Below are positions 1 to 10,185 of a stretch of DNA of 64,000 nucleotides, one piece after another. The DNA is from Anderseniella sp. (lineage in GTDB: Bacteria; Pseudomonadota; Alphaproteobacteria; Rhizobiales; Aestuariivirgaceae). The DNA is taken from NCBI GenBank assembly GCA_030626025.1, contig DAOUPT010000009.1:18056-82055 (forward strand). Reading direction: 5' to 3'. Numbering within the stretch: position 1 is the first letter of the stretch; every line of letters begins with the position of its first letter. Made by a program: the position numbers and the translations under genes. The notes beneath the pieces were generated by a model. The model had not been told where the DNA came from. It saw nothing but the letters and a program-made list of their open reading frames with translations, and ran no database searches.

Positions 1-1991
1 CGAATAGGACGTTCGGCCAGCAAGATCAAACCGGAGACAAAATTAGAAACAACTGATTGCAAGCCAAAGCCGATACCAACACTGAGCGCCCCGGCGACAA
101 TAGCCAGTTTGGAAAAATCCAGACCGGCTGCGCTAAGCGCAAACCCGCCAGCCAGCAGCACCCCGGTATATTTAACCCCGGTAGCGATGGAATTTTGCAC
201 CCCGGCATCAATATTTGACCGACTCAAAATGCGCCGGTTCAGCCACGTCGACAAAATTCGAACCACAATGACCCCAACAACCAGCATAACGATAGCCAGA
301 AGAATTTTCGATGGCTCAATGGAAACATCGCCAACTTTAAAGCCAAAAAACGCTTGCCTGGCGAGGCTAGAGAAATCCACCCAGGTAATCGTCCAAAGAG
401 CCAGAACAAGCGGCGCTCCAAGTAAAACAACCGAAACATCAGTGATTGTTGACAGCAACAACCCGACCCGCCGGATGGTCTCGTCACCCAGGCCCATCTT
501 GCTTCTGATTGCCTTGCCAAACCGCGACCACGGCTGGGTACTGCTTGAAACCAGGGCATCAACGAGATGATGGATAAGATACAGAATAATAACCATCGCA
601 GCAGTAACCAGCGTGTTGGTTATGATAAAGTGTGCCAGCGCAATGTAGCCAAATAACAGTGCAACAACGCAAATTCCCAACAACAACCAGGCGATCAAAA
701 AGAACCGGTGGGCCCAGCTAAAGTAAAAACTTCTGCCTTCGGTAGGCTCGGTATCATCAAGCAGCGCCCCGGCACTTCGTGATGTTGAGACTATTTTGGC
801 AAGAGTCACAATCAGCAAAATACTAACCAGAGCATGGACCCCGACGACAAACTCCAGCGGCATAAAGGTAATATCCGCCAAAGCACTGGCACCACGATCA
901 AGCCCGAAAATTACCGCAGCAAACAATCCGTAACGAAACAGTTGACCGGCTGCCAAATCATCCATATTGGCAAGCCGCCAATCAAAATTGGACGGCGCCA
1001 ACACTGCGCGCAGAACCGTAATCATAACACTGGCAATAAAGATGATTTCGCCACCCGCTATCACCAATCGTGGTATCCGCAGATCATCCACTGCTGACAT
1101 CGTCACAATCGTCAGACTGATAAAAATCGTTACAACGCCAATAATGGCAACAACAACGGTCCCACCAACGGCCCGCCAGATTCGGCGCAAATCTGAGGCT
1201 TCCCCAATCCGGTCCGGTGGGTTGGACATTTTTGACCAGACGAAAAACACCAACAAAACAGCTAGCGAAAAAATACTCATAACAGCCAGAAAACTGGCAG
1301 TACCTGAAATTTTTTCATCAGTGCCCGCAGGCTTGTGCCAGACCTGAAACAGACCGGTTGTCCGCCCGCTGGCATCAACCAGTGTCGGTGTAAAATCCCA
1401 CCACAATTGCGGATTCAATACCGAACGACGTGATACAAACACCCGTTCAACAAAAGCGGCTTTTTGCAACTCCGATATTTTAGATGCCAGTTGCCCGGTT
1501 TCCAACTCCAATAAATCCAGTTGTTTGAGCTCTGCCTTTAACCCGTTCAAAGTATTGCTAAGCGCGTCACGTTGGGTGGTGATAGTTTCCGCTTCGGTTT
1601 CGCCCTTTTTGGGCGCTGGCCCCAACTCCTTTAGTCGGGCAGCAAGGTCTGCAATGGGTGTTTCCATCCCGCCGCGGGCAATCGCAACTTTTTTGCGCAA
1701 CTCCACAAGCACGCCACGGCTGGTAACCAGCTTTTCGATTGTCGCGGTTGGTGAATTGATATCTTTTCTAGCAGCGGCCAGTTCCTTGCCAAGGGCTTCA
1801 AAAGTTCGCCGGGCCCGGGCAATCGCATCATCAACCGCTGGAGCCACGACCGCAACCTTTGGTTTTGGTTGTATTTCAGTTTTTTCAGATGCAGGCTTTG
1901 TTGCAGGCGTTTCCTGCCCATACCCGGCCTGTCCAGATAACAGCAAAACAGACGCAACAACCAACGAGCGAAAGAGGGTCAAATAAGACAC
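1..1991 (-). CDS. MscS-family mechanosensitive channel with DUF3772-like N-terminus (partial)
   Basis: The gene runs off the left edge, so its C-terminus is missing; about 663 residues are visible. I start it at GTG 1991, because GGAG lies 8 bases upstream, whereas TTG at 1997 is too close to that site. The N-terminus is a signal peptide (hydrophobic residues 5-20, cleavage near AGYGQ). A long charged, helical periplasmic region of roughly residues 50-210 resembles DUF3772. Several membrane segments follow. The last visible part, near window positions 40-100, reads GALSVGIGFGLQSVVSN, the pore-helix signature of the MscS family. Such large MscS-like proteins sit in the inner membrane and release solutes on hypo-osmotic shock. 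It lies 22 bases after pyrG and may be read from the same transcript. Family call is firm; the exact channel behaviour is inferred. Confidence 0.85.
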   Translation of the reverse strand, partial: MSYLTLFRSLVVASVLLLSGQAGYGQETPATKPASEKTEIQPKPKVAVVAPAVDDAIARARRTFEALGKELAAARKDINSPTATIEKLVTSRGVLVELRKKVAIARGGMETPIADLAARLKELGPAPKKGETEAETITTQRDALSNTLNGLKAELKQLDLLELETGQLASKISELQKAAFVERVFVSRRSVLNPQLWWDFTPTLVDASGRTTGLFQVWHKPAGTDEKISGTASFLAVMSIFSLAVLLVFFVWSKMSNPPDRIGEASDLRRIWRAVGGTVVVAIIGVVTIFISLTIVTMSAVDDLRIPRLVIAGGEIIFIASVMITVLRAVLAPSNFDWRLANMDDLAAGQLFRYGLFAAVIFGLDRGASALADITFMPLEFVVGVHALVSILLIVTLAKIVSTSRSAGALLDDTEPTEGRSFYFSWAHRFFLIAWLLLGICVVALLFGYIALAHFIITNTLVTAAMVIILYLIHHLVDALVSSSTQPWSRFGKAIRSKMGLGDETIRRVGLLLSTITDVSVVLLGAPLVLALWTITWVDFSSLARQAFFGFKVGDVSIEPSKILLAIVMLVVGVIVVRILSTWLNRRILSRSNIDAGVQNSIATGVKYTGVLLAGGFALSAAGLDFSKLAIVAGALSVGIGFGLQSVVSNFVSGLILLAERPI

Positions 1992-2012
1992 GCGCAATAC
2001 TCCGATAAAGTT

Positions 2013-3644
2013 CTAAACCAGACGACTTTGTTCAACAGCAGCTGCAATAAATGATGCAAATAACGGATGAGGTTCAAACGGCCGTGATTTTAACTCGGGA
2101 TGATATTGCACCCCGATAAACCACGGATGATCTTCCAGTTCTATGGTTTCCGGCAACAGCCCGTCAGGCGAAGTCCCGGCAAATTTCATTCCGGCTTTTT
2201 CCAGCGCTTCTCGATAACCCATATTCACTTCATAGCGATGCCGGTGACGTTCAGAAATCTCGGTCGCTCCACCATAAATTTCACTAATACGCGAGCCTTT
2301 TTCCAGTTTGGCAACATAGGCACCAAGTCGCATAGTACCGCCCAAATCTCCACTGGACTGGCGTTGTTCCAGCTCGTTACCCTTCATCCATTCGGTCATC
2401 AGCCCGACCACCGGCTCATCAGTTTCGCCAAATTCTGTTGAATTGGCATTTTCAATCCCGGCCAGATTGCGGGCAGCCTCGACCACCGCCATCTGCATTC
2501 CCAGACAAATCCCGAAATATGGCACATTATGTTCACGGGCAAAGGTCGCTGCCTTGATTTTACCCTCAACCCCGCGGCCACCAAACCCGCCGGGCACCAG
2601 AATTCCATCAACCCCATCCAGCATCGGTGTCGGATCTTCTTGCTCAAAAACCTCTGCCCCGAACCATTGCAGATTAACCTTCACCTTATTGGCAATTCCA
2701 CCATGGGCAAGAGCTTCATTCAAGGATTTATAGGCATCCAGCAATTCAACATATTTGCCGACCACTGCTATGGTAACCTCACCTTCGGGATTGGCCACGC
2801 GGTTGGAAATTTCTTCCCAGCGTGAAAGATCAGGTTCCGGTGCATCTTCAATGCCAAATGCGGCCAGCACCTCCCGGTCAAGGCCTTCATTGTGGTAGGC
2901 AATCGGCACATCATAAATCGATTTCAGATCAAGTGCCTGTATGACCGCCGAAGGTCGCAAGTTACAGAACAATGCAATCTTGCGCCGTTCATTTTCCGGA
3001 ATTTCACGATCAGCCCGGCACAGCAATATATCAGGTTGAATCCCGATAGAGCGTAGCTCTTTTACCGAGTGCTGGGTCGGTTTGGTTTTCAATTCACCCG
3101 CTGTTGGGATGTACGGCAGCAGCGTCAGGTGAATATAAACGCAATCACCGCGCGGCAATTCGTTTCCAACCTGCCGAATCGCTTCAAAAAACGGCAACGC
3201 TTCAATGTCGCCAACAGTGCCACCAATTTCGCACAAAACGAAATCATAATCCTCATTACCGTCATAGATGAAATCTTTAAGCGCATTGGTAACGTGTGGA
3301 ATGACCTGCACGGTCGCGCCCAGAAAATCACCGCGACGTTCCTTGGCTATGATTTCCTGATACAGTCGCCCGGTGGTGATGTTGTCAGATTTAATTGCCG
3401 AACGTCCGGTATATCGCTCGTAATGCCCCAAATCGAGGTCAGTTTCAGCCCCGTCATCGGTAACAAAAACCTCGCCGTGCTGGTAAGGAGACATGGTGCC
3501 GGGATCAACATTGAGATAAGGGTCAAGCTTGCGTAATCGCACCTTGTAACCACGAGCCTGCAAGACCGCACCAAGAGCTGCTGAGCCAAGACCTTTACCA
3601 AGTGAAGAAACCACACCGCCGGTTATAAAAATATATCGCGCCAT
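2013..3644 (-). CDS. pyrG: CTP synthase
   Basis: Converts UTP to CTP using ATP and glutamine, the last step of pyrimidine nucleotide synthesis. The 543 residues match the usual family length. The N-terminal synthetase half opens with [10 protein letters not shown] (P-loop-like) and carries [15 protein letters not shown] and [21 protein letters not shown]. The C-terminal class I glutaminase half has [10 protein letters not shown] with the nucleophile Cys and [12 protein letters not shown] with the His-Glu pair. It follows secG at a 100-base gap. The ATG at 3644 has no clear Shine-Dalgarno sequence, and a small hairpin lies just upstream (listed separately). Confidence 0.98.
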   Translation of the reverse strand: MARYIFITGGVVSSLGKGLGSAALGAVLQARGYKVRLRKLDPYLNVDPGTMSPYQHGEVFVTDDGAETDLDLGHYERYTGRSAIKSDNITTGRLYQEIIAKERRGDFLGATVQVIPHVTNALKDFIYDGNEDYDFVLCEIGGTVGDIEALPFFEAIRQVGNELPRGDCVYIHLTLLPYIPTAGELKTKPTQHSVKELRSIGIQPDILLCRADREIPENERRKIALFCNLRPSAVIQALDLKSIYDVPIAYHNEGLDREVLAAFGIEDAPEPDLSRWEEISNRVANPEGEVTIAVVGKYVELLDAYKSLNEALAHGGIANKVKVNLQWFGAEVFEQEDPTPMLDGVDGILVPGGFGGRGVEGKIKAATFAREHNVPYFGICLGMQMAVVEAARNLAGIENANSTEFGETDEPVVGLMTEWMKGNELEQRQSSGDLGGTMRLGAYVAKLEKGSRISEIYGGATEISERHRHRYEVNMGYREALEKAGMKFAGTSPDGLLPETIELEDHPWFIGVQYHPELKSRPFEPHPLFASFIAAAVEQSRLV

Positions 3645-3657
3645 GGGATTTATGGAT

Positions 3658-3677
3658 TAAACGGAGTCGACCGTTTA
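3658..3677 (-). promoter_or_regulatory. Hairpin in the pyrG 5' leader
   Basis: A perfect 7-bp inverted repeat, TAAACGG/CCGTTTA, with a 6-base loop ends 13 bases before the pyrG start codon. No T-run follows it on either strand, so it does not look like a standard terminator. It could influence access to the weak pyrG ribosome site or protect the 3' end of secG mRNA. The structure is visible; any function is inference. Confidence 0.4.
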
Positions 3678-3744
3678 GGAAAGCATTACTTGCAAATAAT
3701 CCCAAAAAACTTTTGCCGGCAGTTATCACAAACCACTCTTCAAA

Positions 3745-4122
3745 TTACTGACTGGTTGGAACCTGTGGCTTGGCCGGGTCTTTTGGCGCCCCACCAAGGT
3801 TGGGCAATTTGACCGCTCCACCAGCGCCAGTGTTAGTATTTCCAGGTGCTTTTGATCCACCAACACCCTCAAAAACCGAGGTAGGCGCGCTAGAGCGCGT
3901 TGCCATAACCGTCAGACTGATTGATGTAATGAAAAAACCAAGGGCAAGAATTGCCGTGGCTCTTGTTAGCGCATTGCCGGCACCACGAGCGTTAAACATG
4001 CCACCGCCAGCACCGCCGCCGCCCCCGATTCCCAGGGCGCCGCCTTCAGAACGTTGCAACAAAACAGTGCCGATAAGGCCCATTGCGATCAACAAATGTA
4101 TTACAAGAACAATTTCAGTCAT
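3745..4122 (-). CDS. secG: Preprotein translocase subunit SecG
   Basis: Accessory subunit of the SecYEG inner-membrane channel that helps SecA-driven export. The 125 residues contain two membrane segments (about 2-21 and 54-74). Between them lies the conserved LLQRSEGGALG stretch followed by a very glycine-rich turn (GIGGGGGAGGG). The C-terminal tail after residue 75 is Ser/Pro/Gly-rich and non-conserved, as is common in alphaproteobacterial SecG. The order tpiA-secG-pyrG is usual for the order, so the three are probably co-transcribed. Confidence 0.95.
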   Translation of the reverse strand: MTEIVLVIHLLIAMGLIGTVLLQRSEGGALGIGGGGGAGGGMFNARGAGNALTRATAILALGFFITSISLTVMATRSSAPTSVFEGVGGSKAPGNTNTGAGGAVKLPNLGGAPKDPAKPQVPTSQ

Positions 4123-4198
4123 CAGCCCGCCGGGCTCCTTAAAAATCTAAAAGCATGAATTGACCGCTATGTAATGCCAATTGCAGCAAATTGCAAGC

Positions 4199-4957
4199 CT
4201 ACTCGTAAGCTGCAATGATACCCAGAAAATCAACCGCTTTAAGGCTCGCACCGCCAACCAGTGCCCCGTTCACATTGGCAGCAGCCATTAGTTCAACAGC
4301 ATTGTTGGGCTTCACCGAACCGCCATACAAAATAGCAATTGGTGCTGCTTCGTCTTCACCCAGCGCCGCGACGAGCCGTTTACGAATATGAGTATGAACT
4401 TTTGCCACTTCTTTTACTGTCGGCGTAAGACCCGAACCAATCGCCCATACAGGTTCATAGGCAATAACCGTATTTTTGGCCGTTGCTGTCGCAGGCAACG
4501 AACCTTTAATCTGACTGGTCATTACCTTAAGAGTCTGGTTCGCCTTATATTGTTCGAGTGTCTCGCCAACACAAATAATAGCTGTAAGGCCCGCCGCATG
4601 GGCCGCTTCTGCCTTGGCGCAAACAGTCTTGTCTGTTTCGCCATGATCAGCCCGTCGCTCCGAGTGACCGACAATAACGGCTGTTACGCCGGTATTTTTC
4701 AACATTTCGGCTGAAATATCGCCCGTATGCGCCCCGCTCTGGGCTGTATGGCAATCCTGGCCGCCGATTTTGACTTTTGAGCCTTTGGCCGCTGTTTTTG
4801 CTTCACCAAGAAGTGTCGCGGGTGGGCAAATCATCACATTGCATTTTGGCTTGCGATCTTTAAGCTTAGCCGCAAGAGTTCTTATTTCCTTCAAAGATGC
4901 CTTTTTGCCATTCATCTTCCAGTTACCGGCGACAAGCGCACGAGGTGATTTTGCCAT
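4199..4957 (-). CDS. tpiA: Triose-phosphate isomerase
   Basis: Interconverts dihydroxyacetone phosphate and glyceraldehyde 3-phosphate in glycolysis and gluconeogenesis. I place the start at ATG 4957 ([17 protein letters not shown]). GGGGA lies about 7 bases upstream, and the longer frame to 5005 adds residues the family lacks. Counted from this start, the catalytic residues are Lys14 in GNWKMNG, His98 in VIVGHSERR and Glu168 in [11 protein letters not shown]. The phosphate loop is [12 protein letters not shown]. The 252-residue length is normal. It is divergent from the ppiD-like gene across a 154-base gap. Confidence 0.98.
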   Translation of the reverse strand: MAKSPRALVAGNWKMNGKKASLKEIRTLAAKLKDRKPKCNVMICPPATLLGEAKTAAKGSKVKIGGQDCHTAQSGAHTGDISAEMLKNTGVTAVIVGHSERRADHGETDKTVCAKAEAAHAAGLTAIICVGETLEQYKANQTLKVMTSQIKGSLPATATAKNTVIAYEPVWAIGSGLTPTVKEVAKVHTHIRKRLVAALGEDEAAPIAILYGGSVKPNNAVELMAAANVNGALVGGASLKAVDFLGIIAAYE

Positions 4958-4998
4958 TAGAAATTCCCCTTTTAAATCTCTGAATTTGTCTTCAAATA

Positions 4999-5026
4999 TT
5001 GACATTGGATATCAGACCTTTATCTG
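4999..5026 (+). promoter_or_regulatory. Possible sigma-70-type promoter for the ppiD-trp operon
   Basis: A perfect TTGACA at 4999-5004 is followed after 16 bases by TATCTG, a weak -10 match. It lies about 85 bases before the ppiD-like start, in the divergent gap with tpiA. Alphaproteobacterial -10 boxes are often poor, so this is plausible but unproven. Confidence 0.25.
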
Positions 5027-5111
5027 TTTGCGAAGGGCACCAATTGCAGCAGGCAAAAACCAGCCTTATTTATGGTAAATTGGTCCACATAAAAGAAAAG
5101 GAAAACGCAAT

Positions 5112-6998
5112 ATGCTCACTGCCATGCGAGGCGCAACCGGCGGCATTATCGCCAAAACATTTCTGGTACTCTTGGCCGGCAGTTTTGCTGTCTGGGGTGT
5201 TGCCGATGTTTTTACCGGCTCACGCGATCAGGTTCTGGCAAAAGTCGGCGAGCGCGAAATCAGCGCGGTTGAGTTCCGAAACTTTTTTGACCAGCGCCTG
5301 CAAGACCTGAGCCGGAGAACCGGCCAGCCAATAACCGCTGCCCAGGCCCGCAAATTTGGCATGGATCGTCAAATCCTTGGAGACCTCCTGAGAAGTGGTG
5401 CCTTGGATGAACAGGCAAAAACCATGAAGATGTCGCTGTCAGGTAAATTTATTGCCGAACAAATCGCCAAAAACCCGGCATATCAAGACGCAAGCGGCAA
5501 CTTTAGCGCCAGTGCCTTGCAGCAACGCCTGTACAATGCCAGCGTTACCGAGGCGCAGTTCATTGCCAACGAACGCAACAATATGATCCGCACTGCTATC
5601 ACCTCTGCGATTTCAGATGGCCTCGAAGCCCCGGCAACACTGGTTCGTCTGGTCGCTGAACAAGCCAGCGAACTTCGCGATGCCGCTTACTTCACCATCA
5701 GCGGCGATGGCATAGAGATTGCCGAGCCGACCGATAAGCAGGCCGCGGAGTTCTATATCAAAAACAAATCCCGCTTTGCAGTGCCAGAGCGCCGGGTTTT
5801 CGAAACCATGTCCATTAACGCTGCTACATTGGGCAAATCGGCCGAAATTAACGACGAAATTCTCAAAACTATCTATGAGAAAGAAAAATCCCGCTTTGGC
5901 TCACCCGAAACCAGAATCATTGAGCAAATCCCCTTTGGCAACAAGGTTGAAGCCTCAGCCGCACTGAAACGTATTCGCGAAGGTGTATCATTTGATTCGA
6001 TTGCCAAAGAGCGTGGGTTAACCGATAAAGACAAGCTACTTGGTACTTTTAAAAGACCCGATGTTCCTGACCGGCAAATTGCTGATGCAGCCTTCAGCCT
6101 TAAAGAAGGTGCGGTTTCAGAACCCGTGAGCGGTAAACTCTCAACCTTTTTGATACGGGTTGCCAAAATCACCCCGGAAAACGTCAAAACACTTTCAGAT
6201 GTTCGTGACGAATTGGTCAAAATCATTCAAACCGAAGCCGGTCGTGATGAAATTCTAAATTTGCGTGACAAGGTTGAAGATGAGCGCGGTGGCGGGGCAC
6301 CGTTCAAGGAAATCGCCAAGTCCCTGGGCCTTTCCTACAATATCACCCCTGCCCTGAATCGAGCCGGTTTCGACAAAGATGGCAAACCGGGCAGCGACAT
6401 CGCTGACTGGGCCAAAGTTTTGCAAGCCGGCAATGAAAGCGACGTCGGTCTGGAAATTGACCCGGTTGCCACTCAGGATGATGGGTTTGTCTGGGTAAAT
6501 ATACAGGATGTTATCCAGTCCCACACCAAACCTCTCAAAGAAGCGAAAGACGAGGCCGGTAAAATGTGGAAAGCTGACCAACTTCGTCAGGCAATCAAAA
6601 AGAAAGCCGAAGATCTGAAAAAACGCGCCAATGGCGGTGACAAATTCCAAGACCTGGCCCAACAGGCCGGTGCCGAAATCAAAAAGGAACTGGGCTTCAA
6701 TCGCCGCACTGCCAGCGCCAACTTTGACAGCAACGCCGTGCGGGCAGCCTTTGCCGGCAAGCTTGATCAAGTCACGATTTCGATCAATCCGGATGGAAAG
6801 GCAGCCAAGATCATGTCAATTACACCGGTTCTGGCCCCGCCCTATAATCCCTCAAGTGCCGAGGTCAAGGAAATCCGCAGTCAACTCAAAGCATTGATCA
6901 ACAATGATGTTTATGCCGGTTACATGGCCGAGTTACAAAAATCTGTTGGTGTTGAAATTCGACAGGACGCCTGGTCGCGGGTGTTTCAAACCCCGTAA
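5112..6998 (+). CDS. PpiD-like periplasmic peptidyl-prolyl isomerase/chaperone (SurA-N type)
   Basis: A membrane-anchored folding helper for newly exported proteins. One membrane segment (about residues 14-34) anchors it facing the periplasm. A SurA-N-like chaperone region spans roughly 35-200. A parvulin-type domain lies at about 260-360, recognisable by the FDSIAKERGL and AFSLKEGAVSEPV stretches. The remaining 250 residues are charged and periplasmic. At 628 residues it matches PpiD-type proteins, and AAGGAAAA before the ATG serves as ribosome site. Only 32 bases separate it from trpE, so trp genes probably share its transcript. Parvulin catalytic activity is uncertain, because PpiD parvulin domains are often inactive. 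Confidence 0.88.
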   Translation: MLTAMRGATGGIIAKTFLVLLAGSFAVWGVADVFTGSRDQVLAKVGEREISAVEFRNFFDQRLQDLSRRTGQPITAAQARKFGMDRQILGDLLRSGALDEQAKTMKMSLSGKFIAEQIAKNPAYQDASGNFSASALQQRLYNASVTEAQFIANERNNMIRTAITSAISDGLEAPATLVRLVAEQASELRDAAYFTISGDGIEIAEPTDKQAAEFYIKNKSRFAVPERRVFETMSINAATLGKSAEINDEILKTIYEKEKSRFGSPETRIIEQIPFGNKVEASAALKRIREGVSFDSIAKERGLTDKDKLLGTFKRPDVPDRQIADAAFSLKEGAVSEPVSGKLSTFLIRVAKITPENVKTLSDVRDELVKIIQTEAGRDEILNLRDKVEDERGGGAPFKEIAKSLGLSYNITPALNRAGFDKDGKPGSDIADWAKVLQAGNESDVGLEIDPVATQDDGFVWVNIQDVIQSHTKPLKEAKDEAGKMWKADQLRQAIKKKAEDLKKRANGGDKFQDLAQQAGAEIKKELGFNRRTASANFDSNAVRAAFAGKLDQVTISINPDGKAAKIMSITPVLAPPYNPSSAEVKEIRSQLKALINNDVYAGYMAELQKSVGVEIRQDAWSRVFQTP

Positions 6999-7030
6999 CA
7001 TTTCCAACAGCAATATGTAGAACCAATCAA

Positions 7031-8551
7031 ATGTCTATTTCACCCGACTTTACGGCCTTTTCGAAAACCTATGAAAAAGGTGCACCGCAGGCGGTTTATA
7101 CCAGTTTGGTCGCTGATCTTGAAACCCCGGTCACCGCCATGCTGAAAATCGGCAAGCAAGCCAGATACAGCTTTCTGCTGGAATCGGTTGAAGGTGGCGC
7201 CGTCCGCGGTCGCTATTCAATGATCGGCCTGAACCCTGATCTGATCATGCGCATCAATGGCCCCAAAGCTGAAGTTAACCGCACCGCCTTGATCGATGAA
7301 AGCAGCGGCTTTGAAGCGATGCCGCAACAGCCTCTTGATGCGTTGCGGGCAATAATGGCCGAAACCGAAATCGAGTTGCCCGACGCTCTGCCCCCGATGG
7401 CCGCCGGTCTATTTGGCTATATGGGTTATGACATGGTGCGGTTGATGGAAGACCTTCCACAACAAAATGTCGATGTGCTGGAAGTGCCGGACGGGATTTT
7501 TATCCGCCCGACAGTGATGGCGATTTTTGATGCAGTCAGAGACGAAGTAACAGTTGTCGCGCCGATTTATCCATCAGAAAAAACCAGTGCCAAAGCAGCC
7601 TATGAAAATGCCTGTGACCGGCTCAATACGGTTATTGACATGCTGGAACAACCGCTGGACCCGCGTATTCACCAATCACCCGACACCCCGGCAATAAAGG
7701 CACCTGTGTCAAATACCACGCCGGAAGATTACAAAAAGATGGTTTTGAAAATCAAGGACTACATCAGTGCCGGTGATGTGTTCCAAACCGTAATCTCGCA
7801 ACGTTTCGAAACCGAGTTCCCCCTGCCACCCTTTGCCTTGTACAGGGCTCTGCGGCGCGTCAACCCCTCGCCTTTCCTCTACTTTCTCAACTTCGATACG
7901 TTCTCGATTATTGGCTCAAGCCCTGAAATTCTGGTACGCGTCCGTGATGGCCGGGTTTCCATTCGACCGATTGCCGGCACCAGGCCGCGCGGGGCAACCC
8001 CGACAGCTGACAAGGCGCTGGCCGATGAGTTACTGGCCGACCCCAAAGAACTGGCCGAACACTTGATGTTGCTTGATCTGGGCCGCAATGATGTCGGACG
8101 GGTGGCTGAAATTGGCTCGGTTGAAGTCACCGATAAATTCATTCTCGAGTTCTACAGCCAGGTCATGCACATCGTTTCCAATGTCGAGGGTAATCTCGAC
8201 AAGAAATTCGATGCCATCGATGCCCTGGAAGCCGGTTTTCCGGCCGGAACCGTTTCTGGTGCCCCCAAAGTGCGGGCCATGGAAATTATCGATGAACTGG
8301 AAAAAGAAAAACGCGGCCCCTATGCCGGTTGCGTTGGCTACTTCTCGGCCAATGGCGACATGGACACCTGCATCGTCTTGCGCACCGCCATCGTCAAGGA
8401 CGGCAAGATGTATGTACAGGCTGGCGCTGGCGTTGTTGCAGACAGTGTGCCACAAAGCGAGCATGAGGAATGTATCAACAAGGCAAAGGCGCTGTTTCGC
8501 GCCGCTGAAGAAGCTGTTCGCTTTGCCGGTCAAGCTGGACGCGGGCAATAG
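7031..8551 (+). CDS. trpE: Anthranilate synthase component I
   Basis: Makes anthranilate from chorismate with ammonia supplied by TrpG; the first committed step to tryptophan. The 506 residues show the N-terminal feedback motif FLLESVEGG (LLES binds tryptophan). Chorismate-binding signatures follow: GDVFQTVISQRFE, PIAGTRPRG, LLDLGRNDVGRVA, TVSGAPKVRAMEII and YVQAGAGVVADSVP. It is a separate gene from trpG, whereas Rhizobium and Brucella relatives, as I recall, carry a fused trpE(G). There is no room for a leader-peptide attenuator in the 32-base gap after the ppiD-like gene, so control probably rests on feedback and the upstream promoter. Confidence 0.97.
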   Translation: MSISPDFTAFSKTYEKGAPQAVYTSLVADLETPVTAMLKIGKQARYSFLLESVEGGAVRGRYSMIGLNPDLIMRINGPKAEVNRTALIDESSGFEAMPQQPLDALRAIMAETEIELPDALPPMAAGLFGYMGYDMVRLMEDLPQQNVDVLEVPDGIFIRPTVMAIFDAVRDEVTVVAPIYPSEKTSAKAAYENACDRLNTVIDMLEQPLDPRIHQSPDTPAIKAPVSNTTPEDYKKMVLKIKDYISAGDVFQTVISQRFETEFPLPPFALYRALRRVNPSPFLYFLNFDTFSIIGSSPEILVRVRDGRVSIRPIAGTRPRGATPTADKALADELLADPKELAEHLMLLDLGRNDVGRVAEIGSVEVTDKFILEFYSQVMHIVSNVEGNLDKKFDAIDALEAGFPAGTVSGAPKVRAMEIIDELEKEKRGPYAGCVGYFSANGDMDTCIVLRTAIVKDGKMYVQAGAGVVADSVPQSEHEECINKAKALFRAAEEAVRFAGQAGRGQ

Positions 8552-8554
8552 ATC

Positions 8555-9166
8555 ATGATTACGCTGATAGACAATTATGACAGTTTCACCTGGAACCTTT
8601 ATCACTTCCTTGGCGAATTGGGCGCGGAAACAGTGGTCCATCGCAATGACCAGATTAGCGTCGGCCAGGTATTGTCATCAGGCACCGATGGCATTGTGCT
8701 GTCACCCGGCCCGTGCACGCCCGATGATGCCGGCATTTGCCTTGAACTGATCGAAGCCGCGCAAGAAAAACTCCCCCTGTTTGGCGTCTGCCTTGGCCAT
8801 CAGTCTCTTGGACAGGTGTTCGGTGCCAAAGTCGTCCGCGCACCCAACCTGATGCACGGCAAGGTTTCTACCGTAGAACATTACGGCCACCCGTTATTTG
8901 ATGGCATTCCCAAGAGATTCCAGGCTACCCGCTATCACTCCCTGACCATAGAGCCCGATAGCATTCCCGACTGCCTTGAAGTGACTGCCAGAAGTGATGA
9001 TGGCGTCATCATGGGCATTTCGCACCGTGAGTTACCAATGCACGGGGTACAATTTCATCCTGAAAGCATTGCCTCGGAATACGGCCACAAATTATTGGGC
9101 AATTTCCTCAAATTGACCGGCCTTGACCCCCTCGACGTGCAAGAAAGCATAGAAGAGAAAGCATAG
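8555..9166 (+). CDS. trpG: Anthranilate synthase component II (glutamine amidotransferase)
   Basis: Hydrolyses glutamine and passes ammonia to TrpE. It is a class I amidotransferase of 203 residues. Cys79 sits in GVCLGHQSLG, and His168 with Glu170 in GVQFHPESIASEYG. The oxyanion-loop LSPGPCTPDDAG is intact. It begins 3 bases after trpE, which fits the fixed TrpE:TrpG stoichiometry of the complex. A para-aminobenzoate role (PabA) is possible in addition, since the two activities often share one subunit. Confidence 0.96.
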   Translation: MITLIDNYDSFTWNLYHFLGELGAETVVHRNDQISVGQVLSSGTDGIVLSPGPCTPDDAGICLELIEAAQEKLPLFGVCLGHQSLGQVFGAKVVRAPNLMHGKVSTVEHYGHPLFDGIPKRFQATRYHSLTIEPDSIPDCLEVTARSDDGVIMGISHRELPMHGVQFHPESIASEYGHKLLGNFLKLTGLDPLDVQESIEEKA

Positions 9167-9169
9167 AAC

Positions 9170-10183
9170 ATGTCTGACTTTAAACCTCTTATCGACAAGG
9201 TCGCCAACGGTAAGGCACTTAGTATTGAAGAAGCAGAAGCTGCCTTTGAGGTGATGATGTCGGGTCAGGCAACCCCGTCGCAAATCGGCGGGTTTTTGAT
9301 GGCTTTACGGGTCCGTGGTGAAACCGTTGATGAAATCACCGGTGCTGTGCGTACCATGCGGGCCAAAATGACCCGGGTTAACGCCCCTTCTGATGCCCTT
9401 GATATTGTCGGCACCGGCGGTGATGGTTCGGGTTCCTATAATATCTCCACCTGCTCGGCCATTGTCGCTGCCGGTGCTGGTTTAAACATCGCCAAACACG
9501 GCAACCGCTCACTATCATCCAAATCAGGTGCCGCCGATACACTGGCAGCACTGGGGGTGAACATCGAAGTTTCACCAGAAAAAATCAGCGAGTGCATAGC
9601 CAAAGCCGGTGTCGGCTTTATGTTTGCCCCTGCTCACCACGCCGCCATGCGCCATGTGGGTCCAACCAGGGTTGAACTTGGCACTCGAACCATTTTTAAT
9701 CTGCTTGGTCCGCTGTCCAATCCGGCAGGCGTCTCAAAACAGATTGTTGGCGTCTTTTCAAAAGCCTGGGTCAAACCTCTCGCCCACGTTCTTAAACAAC
9801 TGGGCTCGGAGCGGGTCTGGGTAACCCATGGCGAAGGCGGACTGGACGAAATCACCCCGACCGGCACCACATGGGTATCTGAATTGAAAGATGGTGAGGT
9901 AACATCCTTTGAAATTCAACCCGAAGATGCCGGTATCAAGCGCTGGACACTGGATGATCTTAAAGGTGGTGAACCGGCAGAAAATGCCGAGGCCCTGCGC
10001 GAAGTCCTCAAGGGCGCCAAAAACGCCTTCCGCGATGCCTCTATCATGACCGCTGGTGCAGCTTTGGTGGTGGCTGACAAGGCCCCTGACCTGAAAACCG
10101 GCACCGCAATGGCTGCTGCCGCCATTGATGATGGCCGCGCCCTTAAAACACTCGATAAACTAGTAGAAGTATCAAATAGCTGA
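9170..10183 (+). CDS. trpD: Anthranilate phosphoribosyltransferase
   Basis: Transfers phosphoribose from PRPP to anthranilate. The 337 residues carry the PRPP-binding [15 protein letters not shown], the [17 protein letters not shown] anthranilate/phosphate stretch, and the hinge region [20 protein letters not shown]. It begins 3 bases after trpG and ends 2 bases before trpC, so it is tightly coupled in the operon. Confidence 0.97.
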   Translation: MSDFKPLIDKVANGKALSIEEAEAAFEVMMSGQATPSQIGGFLMALRVRGETVDEITGAVRTMRAKMTRVNAPSDALDIVGTGGDGSGSYNISTCSAIVAAGAGLNIAKHGNRSLSSKSGAADTLAALGVNIEVSPEKISECIAKAGVGFMFAPAHHAAMRHVGPTRVELGTRTIFNLLGPLSNPAGVSKQIVGVFSKAWVKPLAHVLKQLGSERVWVTHGEGGLDEITPTGTTWVSELKDGEVTSFEIQPEDAGIKRWTLDDLKGGEPAENAEALREVLKGAKNAFRDASIMTAGAALVVADKAPDLKTGTAMAAAAIDDGRALKTLDKLVEVSNS

Positions 10184-10185
10184 TC

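Noticed and set aside
7000..7030. trp leader peptide/attenuator before trpE
   Set aside because: The gap after the ppiD-like gene is 32 bases, too short for a Trp-rich leader and alternate hairpins.
8030..8641. A 203-residue open frame opposite trpE/trpG
   Set aside because: It is antisense to two clear trp genes and shows no family motif.
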